Source: Haliclona indistincta (Eukaryota; Porifera; Demospongiae; Haplosclerida; Chalinidae). Taken from it: 64,000 nucleotides of DNA. The notes beneath the pieces were generated by a model, which was not told the origin of the DNA, did no database searches, and saw only the letters and a list, made by a program, of their open reading frames with translations. Positions 1 through 64,000 of the stretch are shown one piece after another; within the stretch, counting starts at the first letter, position 1; each line of letters starts with the position of its first letter. The position numbers were made by a program, and so were the translations under genes. The stretch is taken from the NCBI GenBank assembly GCA_964017065.1, contig OZ024789.1:12453938-12517937 (forward strand), read 5' to 3'.

Positions 1-20360
<20,360 letters not shown>

Positions 20361-20565
20361 TGCCTCTTGAGGCAATAGATAGGGACTGCTGCAGCATCTT
20401 CGAATTTCTCCTTTTATAAAGACCACGTTTTGCTGTGCCTATGACGTAATATGTTCAACTGTATCACGTGATGACTGCTAAACATCACGTGACGTTTTAC
20501 AGCTTGGCGGCGCGGCGCGGACAACAGAAAGGGTGTTCTTCTTCCAACTTGTGAAGCTTTGCGCC
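20361..20565. promoter_or_regulatory. Shared divergent promoter region between IP3R-like gene 1 and the NLR
   Basis: Only 205 bp separate the ATG of gene 1 (minus strand) from the ATG of the NLR (plus strand). The interval holds TATAAAAGG on the minus strand (about 20412-20420) placed for gene 1, TGACGTAA (20442-20449), and two copies of TCACGTGA (20464-20471 and 20485-20492) exactly 21 bp apart. TCACGTGA is the palindromic core bound by bHLH-zip factors of the USF/MITF/TFE type. A GC-rich stretch (GGCGGCGCGGCGCGG) lies next to the NLR start. Function as one bidirectional promoter is inference from spacing and motifs. Confidence 0.6.
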
Positions 20566-23500
20566 ATGGAATCTAAGAGATCGCGTTTAGATGCTGCATC
20601 ATCAGAGCAAGAACAGTGCTCCGAGGAACACTTGGCTGAAATTTCCACGTTGATTTCTGATTGGCGAGCAGTCTCACCTTTCCTGGGACTAACAGAAGCT
20701 GAGGAGATTGCTATGCTAGGGTCCGATCCTCATTCTGTGCCTGCCCAAAAGATTGCAATGCTGAGAAAATGGAAGCAGAAACGAGGTGCAAAGGCGACGT
20801 ATGAGAGACTGTGCCGAGCATTTACAAAATGTGAGAGAGCTGACCTTGTAGAAAAGGTCAAGCAGCTTCTGACAGAGCCTAGTAGTGGCTCATCAGACGA
20901 AGAAGGTCCTGCTTCGTCCAACCCACTATCATCTCATCCTAATCCACTCTCCTCCTATGCGTCTTATCTCAGGGAACTGTACATATTTATGTCCCATAGC
21001 CACACCTCCCAACATTGGACCCACCTCCCACGTTGTGAATTTGTACAACTAGCAATGATTAAGGATGAGAAGATACGACGTGGAGGACCAAAGGAGGAAA
21101 TGATTAGACTAGCACAGCAAGGAAAGATCAGAACAATTCTTTGTCATAAGGAATCTATCGACTTTGATGATCTCCTTCCATTTCCACCCCAATCACCTCG
21201 ACCACTAGTAGTGCTACCACCACCACCACCAGGTAGAGTGTGTCTTATTGAAGGAGCCCCAGGAGGAGGAAAGAGCACACTTGCTCTTCATATTTGCCAC
21301 CAGTGGGCACAAGGTGCTTCTTGGTTAGCGAGATTTGAACTAGTAGTTCTTGTTCGCTTGAGAGATGAAGCTGTCCAGAATGCCACTACCTTGGCTGATA
21401 TTCTACCAGCTCGTGACCTAGAAATGTCTCAAGAATTTGCCTCTCAGTTACAAGCAACCGGTGGAAAGAATGTTTTGTTTGTATTTGATGGATGGGATGA
21501 GTTTCCATCTCACTTGATGAACAATTCGTTTGTTTCTACATTAATTCGACAGCCAAACGAGATTTCTTTTCATCAAAGTACTGTTCTTATCACCACTCGA
21601 CCAGTGTCCTCAGGAAACCTGCTCCACATAGCTGATCAACGAGTAGAGATTCTGGGATTCACTCAACACCAAATCCGTGAGTACATCAAGAAAGCGTTAG
21701 ATAACAACTGCACTAGCATTCAGAAGCTCATCCAGCATCTTGAAGAGCACCCAATTATAGAAGGTTACTGTTATATACCTCTACATGCAGCTATACTGGT
21801 GCATTTATTTCTTACAAGGAAAGGAGCCCTACCTACCACCCACCACGAACTATTCTGTGATCTTGTACTCTGCTGCATAGTCCGAGAACAAGAAACACAT
21901 CAGCGTGGAGCAAGTTTGCCTGAATTATCTTCACTTGATGACCTTCCTGATGACCTGAAGTCCAAATTGAACAATCTTAGCACACTAGCGTATAACGGAG
22001 CGATTCATGACAAAGTCGTTTTTTTCTTGAGTGATTTAAAAGCATCTCGCCTACCAGCTGATCTTCCATCTCTTGGACTCCTCCAGGCTGTTGGAAGTCT
22101 CACAAAATGCAGCAAGTCATTTACATACAACTTTCTTCACCTTTCTGCTCAAGAGCTTCTTGCTGCCTATCATATTTCTCAGATGCCTTCTAATGAACAC
22201 ATCAATGTTTTCAAGAAATTGTGTAATAATCCTCGTTTTCAACCTATATTGTCCTACTATTGTGGCTTTACAAAACTGGACAATCTAGAAATACAGAAGT
22301 ACATTGAAGAAGAAAATGACTGTACTCCATGTCTTTATAATTCCTTACCTTTCCTGCACTGTTTTTTTGAAGCACAGCAACCACAGCTGTGCCAGTTAGT
22401 TGATCCGAGGATCTTAACAGATACGATTGATTCTTCCACAATTAATCCAGTTGATTTTTTGGTAATTGGCTACTTTATAACTTCTCTTCTGTCTATATCA
22501 ACTGCTAATGAACCTGATATACATGTTTCATTTGAGTGCATCGATGATCATTGCCTAAAGTTACTGCTTAGTGAACTGTCAAAGTACAAAAGCAAAGGAG
22601 TGAAACTGGTATTGGGTTTTGATGATGCACGCATAACTGCAGGGCAAGGATTAAAGTATTTGTCATCTCATCTCGGTCAATCTCCAACCATGAATAAACT
22701 TGTTCTTAGTGGTGGTGTCATTCAAGAGGCGGATAAAGATTGTCTGCTACACATTGCAGAGGCACTGCAGACTAACAATTCTCTTTCTAAGCTTTGTCTA
22801 CATCAAATAGGATTGCAATTCACGGAACAAAGTGGCTCTGCCCTCACTAAACTGCTTAGAGTAAATAAATCACTTAAAAAACTCGATCTTTCAGATAATA
22901 ACATCTCAGACTCAGGAGCTTGCTGTATCTTTGAAGGCCTTCAACAGAATACAACTCTTTCCAAGTTGAATTTAAGCAATACTGGAATAATAGTTCCAGA
23001 CACAGCTAGGTCTCTCACTGAATCGCTTCAGGTAAATAAGTCACTTACACATCTTGATATTTCTCAAAGCCCCCTTTTAAACTATGGAGCTCGATTAATC
23101 TTTGAAAATCTACAACACAATGACACTTTATCACATTTGAATATTAGTGATTTTGGTATGTCAGCTAATGATCCAGACACTGTTAAGTCTCTGACTAAAA
23201 TGATTTGCGTAAACAAGTCTCTTACACATCTTGATATTTCTGAAAATGGTTTAGAATTATGCTCCAAAATCTTTGAAAGTCTTCAACACAATACTACTCT
23301 AGTCAGCTTGAATCTAAGTGACACTGGTATATCAGATACTGATCCAGACACTGCTAAGTCTCTGACTAAAATGTTTCAGCTAAACAAGACACTTGAACAT
23401 CTTGATCTCTCGTTGAATAGATTTTCTGACTTTGGAGCTTGCTGCATTTTTGAAGGTCTTCAACACAACACTACTCTGGTTGAGTTATATTTAGGTGGCA

Positions 23501-24003
23501 ATAATGTAACAGGTAATGATCCAGCTACTCTTAAATCTCTCGCTAAAATGTTTCAAGTTAACAAGTCACTATCTTGTCTTGACCTTTCAAGTAGGCATGG
23601 CATTAAAATACCTGCGAATCAGATGATACCACTTATCTTTCAAGAGCTTGAAAATAATGACACTGGTTTACTTGACTTGATCCTACGTGGTAGAGTTATA
23701 ACAGATCATGATGCTGCTTGTATTTCTCGTGCATTGAGCTCGAACCTTTGTCTTCAAACCCTTGATATCTCTTATTGCTCAATTTCTGATGACAACATGG
23801 GTTTAATCATTCAATCTGCCAGAAGACTTGAGGAATTATGCTTTCCATGGGCATTAAACTTGCAACATGTCTATAATTTTATCGCGGAAAGAAAACGTAA
23901 TCGATTACCTCCTCTTGATCTCCGATTTGCTGAGCTAGATCAGTTGGGAACTGAAAGAGTGCAATATTCGGTTTCTCATGGTATTTATTCCAATATGGAT
24001 TAA
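20566..24003 (+). CDS. NLR innate immune receptor: DEATH-NACHT-LRR
   Basis: Single-exon gene of 1145 codons. The start is the ATG at 20566 in a good context (gcgccATGg); the same frame is open 11 codons upstream but has no ATG there. Residues about 22-102 form a DEATH-type domain (DWRAVSPFLGL, QKIAMLRKWKQKRGAKAT, RADLVEKVKQLL). A linker with a pre-NACHT helical segment follows (LAMIKDEKIRRGG). The NACHT has Walker A GAPGGGKST (residues 230-238) and an acidic Walker B FVFDGWDE (about 305-312). From about residue 735 to 1100 there are ribonuclease-inhibitor-type LRRs. This architecture is that of NOD-like receptors, cytosolic sensors that oligomerise and signal through death-fold partners. The LRR region shows a 57-59-residue double repeat. 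It is head-to-head with IP3R-like gene 1 and convergent with gene 2. The ligand is unknown. Confidence 0.95.
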   Translation: MESKRSRLDAASSEQEQCSEEHLAEISTLISDWRAVSPFLGLTEAEEIAMLGSDPHSVPAQKIAMLRKWKQKRGAKATYERLCRAFTKCERADLVEKVKQLLTEPSSGSSDEEGPASSNPLSSHPNPLSSYASYLRELYIFMSHSHTSQHWTHLPRCEFVQLAMIKDEKIRRGGPKEEMIRLAQQGKIRTILCHKESIDFDDLLPFPPQSPRPLVVLPPPPPGRVCLIEGAPGGGKSTLALHICHQWAQGASWLARFELVVLVRLRDEAVQNATTLADILPARDLEMSQEFASQLQATGGKNVLFVFDGWDEFPSHLMNNSFVSTLIRQPNEISFHQSTVLITTRPVSSGNLLHIADQRVEILGFTQHQIREYIKKALDNNCTSIQKLIQHLEEHPIIEGYCYIPLHAAILVHLFLTRKGALPTTHHELFCDLVLCCIVREQETHQRGASLPELSSLDDLPDDLKSKLNNLSTLAYNGAIHDKVVFFLSDLKASRLPADLPSLGLLQAVGSLTKCSKSFTYNFLHLSAQELLAAYHISQMPSNEHINVFKKLCNNPRFQPILSYYCGFTKLDNLEIQKYIEEENDCTPCLYNSLPFLHCFFEAQQPQLCQLVDPRILTDTIDSSTINPVDFLVIGYFITSLLSISTANEPDIHVSFECIDDHCLKLLLSELSKYKSKGVKLVLGFDDARITAGQGLKYLSSHLGQSPTMNKLVLSGGVIQEADKDCLLHIAEALQTNNSLSKLCLHQIGLQFTEQSGSALTKLLRVNKSLKKLDLSDNNISDSGACCIFEGLQQNTTLSKLNLSNTGIIVPDTARSLTESLQVNKSLTHLDISQSPLLNYGARLIFENLQHNDTLSHLNISDFGMSANDPDTVKSLTKMICVNKSLTHLDISENGLELCSKIFESLQHNTTLVSLNLSDTGISDTDPDTAKSLTKMFQLNKTLEHLDLSLNRFSDFGACCIFEGLQHNTTLVELYLGGNNVTGNDPATLKSLAKMFQVNKSLSCLDLSSRHGIKIPANQMIPLIFQELENNDTGLLDLILRGRVITDHDAACISRALSSNLCLQTLDISYCSISDDNMGLIIQSARRLEELCFPWALNLQHVYNFIAERKRNRLPPLDLRFAELDQLGTERVQYSVSHGIYSNMD
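22925..23620 (+). repeat. Coding two-LRR repeat units inside the NLR
   Basis: The motif IFEGLQQNTTL-SKLNLSNTGI followed by PDTAxSLTxxxQVNKSLTHLDIS recurs with DNA periods of 171, 171 and 177 bp, measured at the FE(G/N/S) codons at 22930, 23101, 23272 and 23449. Each unit is a pair of LRRs, one of about 28 and one of about 29 residues. Near-identical codons between units point to duplication or conversion within the gene. Confidence 0.85.
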
Positions 24004-24579
24004 AGGAGACCTATTTCTACAATGAAACTCCTGTTACCGTTACTTTTATTACTGTTAGGTTGAACTTGTTTAGTTGCTATAATTAATTCTGACATTTCAT
24101 GCATACAAATTCATTAATTATTATAATCAAGTTATTTCTTGTCAGGAAATGTTTTTGTACTAAATATTATTAATTCAAATAATTTTGATTCCAAGCCTGT
24201 TATTATCAGATTGAGCTCAGTTGTTGTTTAGCTGTCATACATTCATTAATTGCATGATATACAGCACTTGTTGTAGTAAAGCAGTCACGAAAAGTAACTA
24301 AATTGAACTGAACCCAGAAACACTCGACATGACAAACATGTTAATTAATTTTTCTTACAGTTGCTTAAAAATAATTAACCACATTGACAGTGCATATCAG
24401 ATCACAGTTTAAAATTAGGTATAACTAGTATGAAGATCATGATCACTGAGTAGCTACTATAATGATCCAACATTATACTAGTGCTAGAACTACATGTATA
24501 GACAATGTGCTACAACACTACATATAAAGCAGCATGCAAGTTAGAAAAGTAAGAATGAATGCTGAGCCTATATATATAG
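24004..24579. other. Convergent intergenic gap, NLR to IP3R-like gene 2
   Basis: 576 bp of AT-rich sequence between the NLR stop (TAA at 24001-24003) and the stop of gene 2 on the opposite strand (24580-24582). I see no AATAAA or ATTAAA on the plus strand. On the minus strand an AATAAA lies at 24050-24045, which would put the gene 2 3' end about 45 bp from the NLR stop. The two 3' UTRs may therefore overlap. Confidence 0.5.
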
Positions 24580-40118
<15,539 letters not shown>

Positions 40119-41591
40119 TGCGTTGCTGAACCATGAACTTGCATGCAAGATGCCGATTTGAGGGGGCGACTCTCCTGCCGGCGCATTTATATTGCCGCTA
40201 CACAGTGACCGGAATTCGCGATCGCCGGATTCCTCACGGGGTACATTATTATTGAAAAACACACCACATAAGGTGTACATTAAATTTAAAATTAACGTGT
40301 TAAGCACTCGGAAACCAGTACGCCTATTTTCCGCAATATGCATGCCTTCCGGTAGAGCACAATTTTATTATTGTCTCACAAAGTCATAATAAAACAAGAG
40401 GGGGAAGCACTTTCAGCTGTCTACTAGATAACTGGATTAAAGATCACTTTTATTAAAAATAATTATTATATTAACATGTCCTGCAGTGTTTATGGCATCT
40501 AGTGTTCATTGTGGTATCCTATCAGAGGAGTTACTGTTGCTTGATCTGCTAATAATTATCATTTGACTGCCACGACGACGTAATGCTGTCGCTCATTGCG
40601 TTTAGCCTTCACCTGCTTTGTCTCTTCCTATAATAGATCAATAAAATTATCAAGATTATGTCTACTTTTATTGCACCGTGCATGTGGAGTACGATAGGGC
40701 TAGCTATAGCTAATACAAAAGTAGGCTGGTATGCTCTGTCTGTCTTGTCACACTATACCACTTCAGTAACAAGTCCGCTATTGTTTCACCAATTTTTTTT
40801 TTATCAAAAATTAATAATTATTATCACCTTCTTTTCAATAATTATGGTTAAGTCTACTCTCCAAGACCGTTCTGGGACAGGGATCATCCTCTGGAAACCA
40901 GGTGAGTGCCGACTCCATATACCTAGTCGTAGATGCTGCTGCCTGTTATCTCCAAAGCAATACCCAGCATCTTGGTATCCAAGTGCTCTTCAATGTATGC
41001 CAATACTTTACTGTGTTGAGTCTCACGTATCGGCACTGATACCACTAAACCATGTATTATTGTTTGATGCGTCAATGATGACTATATCTGAGCAATATTA
41101 TTTTATTTATACTAAATCTCTACAAACAGGTGAGCAAACAGCATAGTTTAGACAATATTCTATGTCAAAGTATGCATTCCATGCAGGCCTATATGCCGAA
41201 AGCAGAGAAGGTCTCTGCCCTTTGAACCACGTGTTAATGGGAGACACCCTCCTTTAAAATTCTCCATTTTCTGAATGGAGGGTACGGCAAAAAACAGTGT
41301 TTTTTTAGGTAAAGTCATCTTTTGTAAATAAACCTGATTTGACCTTTCTAGAGCACTTTCACACTATTTATGAGTAGGTAGAGTCAATTAATGACGCCTA
41401 AAGGCGTCATTGGAGTATAAAGGGTTAAAGGGACTCAATAAAACATTAATTCACACAATGAATTTACTAAATGGATCAAAAACTATTCTAGTCAGCGCAA
41501 GAACTAATGCTGCTGTAGTAGTGCTAACACATGTTTGCTACCAGTTTACTACCGACATCTAAAAATGACAAAACAGTTGATGTACGAATGG
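40119..41591. other. Intergenic region between genes 2 and 3
   Basis: Contains the 5' flank of gene 2 (ATATAAAT about 70 bp upstream of the ATG) and the 3' flank of gene 3. The stretch 40350-40720 matches 63410-63760 upstream of gene 3 (shared CTGTCTACTAGA, GTGGTATCCTATCAGAG, TGCACCGTGCATGTG), so the duplication unit includes the promoter side. At 41391-41428, GGCGTCATTGGAGTATAAAG then GGTTAA resembles the right end of the TTAA-CCC element at 46301-46901; no left end is visible. No other gene was seen. Confidence 0.6.
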
Positions 41592-63144
<21,553 letters not shown>

Positions 63145-63910
63145 TGCGTTGCTGAGTCTTCAGTGATGAACGTGCATGCAAGATGCCGATTCTGTTGACG
63201 GTGCGGCTCTCCTGCCGCATTTATTTTGCTAATACAGCGACCGGATGTTTCCTCAGTCGCCGGATTCCTCACAAGGGCAAAGCATAGCACCCGGAAAACC
63301 GCGAATATAATAGCGCCGTACACTATAACTAGCTAGTACGCCTATTTTTCCGCATTATAATTATATGCTCGGCTATTGCCTACCTGTACAGCTCAGCCGG
63401 CATCATAATACATGTATTGTTCCGCAAAGTCATTTAAAACAAGAGGAAAACTTACAGGCTGTCTACTAGACAAAAATTAAAGATCATTATTATCATAAAT
63501 TTCCGCAGTGTTTAAAGCATCTAGTGTTCGCTGTGGTATCCTATCAGAGAATTTGACTGCCACGACGCTAGCGCAGCAAGTGACGTAGGACCTGGATCTC
63601 TCTTCACTGTGGCTCATAGCGTTTAGCCTTCACCGGCCTGCTTTGTCTCTAATTCCTACAATAGATCAAAATTATAAAGATTATGTCTATTTTCATTGCA
63701 CCGTGCATGTGCAATACTGACTTGCCGGCTAGAGCAGGGCTAACTAGCTAATATAAAAGTAGGCTGGTATGTTTTTTTCTGTCTTGTCCTGCCGAGAATC
63801 TTTCGTATAATAAATTATCATTTAGATTCTGTTTAAAAAAATTTGATAGGGTGTAGGAGTGGATGAACAGCCGTACACATGCACACCACAGAGACTCTTT
63901 GACTACATAC
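63145..63910. other. Intergenic region between gene 3 and the fourth copy
   Basis: The 5' flank of gene 3, homologous to that of gene 2 up to about 63760. Beyond this, where a terminal exon (KKPEFFPR type) of the next copy would be expected, I see none before the fragment that starts at 63911. Confidence 0.55.
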
Positions 63911-64000
63911 CGGCCAGTCAGTCAAACATCTGGTAATACACTCGACTGATTGTTTAGTAGCATTGTGGTCGCTGGTATCAATGCTGTCCATGTGCATGGA
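63911..64000 (-). pseudogene. Fragment of a fourth IP3R-like copy (C-terminal linker exon)
   Basis: The minus strand encodes MDSIDTSDHNATKQ followed by SVECITRCLTDWP and then a GTATGT donor at 63910. The equivalent exon of genes 2 and 3 encodes LDSIDTSNHTALQKHVHEL. The donor used in genes 2 and 3 (TTG then GTAACA) is replaced here by TGTATTACC, so this copy either uses a new donor 27 bp on or reads through to a stop about 17 codons later. No terminal KKPEFFPR exon lies between here and gene 3. It may be a pseudogene or a gene with a different tail; the rest is outside the window. Confidence 0.6.

Noticed and set aside
20533..20565. NLR start 11 codons upstream
   Set aside because: The upstream frame begins with GTG; the first ATG is at 20566 and has a good context.
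20566..24003. NLR as a processed retrogene
   Set aside because: No poly(A) tract or flanking target duplication is visible, so retroposition is not supported even though the gene is intronless.

Overview
The window is eukaryotic, almost certainly from an invertebrate animal and most plausibly a demosponge. Introns are short (many 50-200 bp), the DNA is AT-rich and crowded with microsatellites and small fold-back transposons, and there is a DEATH-NACHT-LRR gene of the kind abundant in sponges. The species cannot be named from the sequence alone.

The minus strand carries a head-to-tail tandem array of inositol 1,4,5-trisphosphate receptor (IP3R/ITPR)-like genes. Gene 1 starts at 20360 and runs off the left edge just before its channel domain. 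Gene 2 (40118 to 24580) and gene 3 (63144 to 41592) appear complete. The right edge holds a fragment of a fourth copy's C-terminal region (63911-64000). Genes 2 and 3 are close paralogues that share exon structure, intron sequence, microsatellite positions and 5' flank; gene 1 is more diverged. Each has the IP3R order of suppressor/MIR beta-trefoils, armadillo IP3-binding half, RIH repeats, RIH-associated region and, in genes 2 and 3, six membrane segments, the Cys2-His2 linker and a C-terminal tail. Both visible pores lack the family selectivity filter GGVGD. The IP3 pocket keeps the alpha-domain basic residues but not the usual beta-domain loop.

The only clear plus-strand gene is a single-exon NLR (20566-24003) between genes 1 and 2. 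It is head-to-head with gene 1 across 205 bp holding two TCACGTGA palindromes exactly 21 bp apart, and tail-to-tail with gene 2.

The introns hold many non-autonomous elements: four TTAA-bounded elements joined end to end (5101-7693), a piggyBac-like MITE, TA-flanked elements with GTCTCGC ends including a 60-bp miniature, a MITE with CCGTATAGCGGG ends, several fold-backs, a SINE with a tRNA-Val-like head inserted inside a dinucleotide repeat, and a decayed LINE-like ORF. Comparing the paralogous introns gives empty-site evidence for some insertions. Many large microsatellites start at a 5' splice site or end at a 3' splice site on the gene's sense strand.
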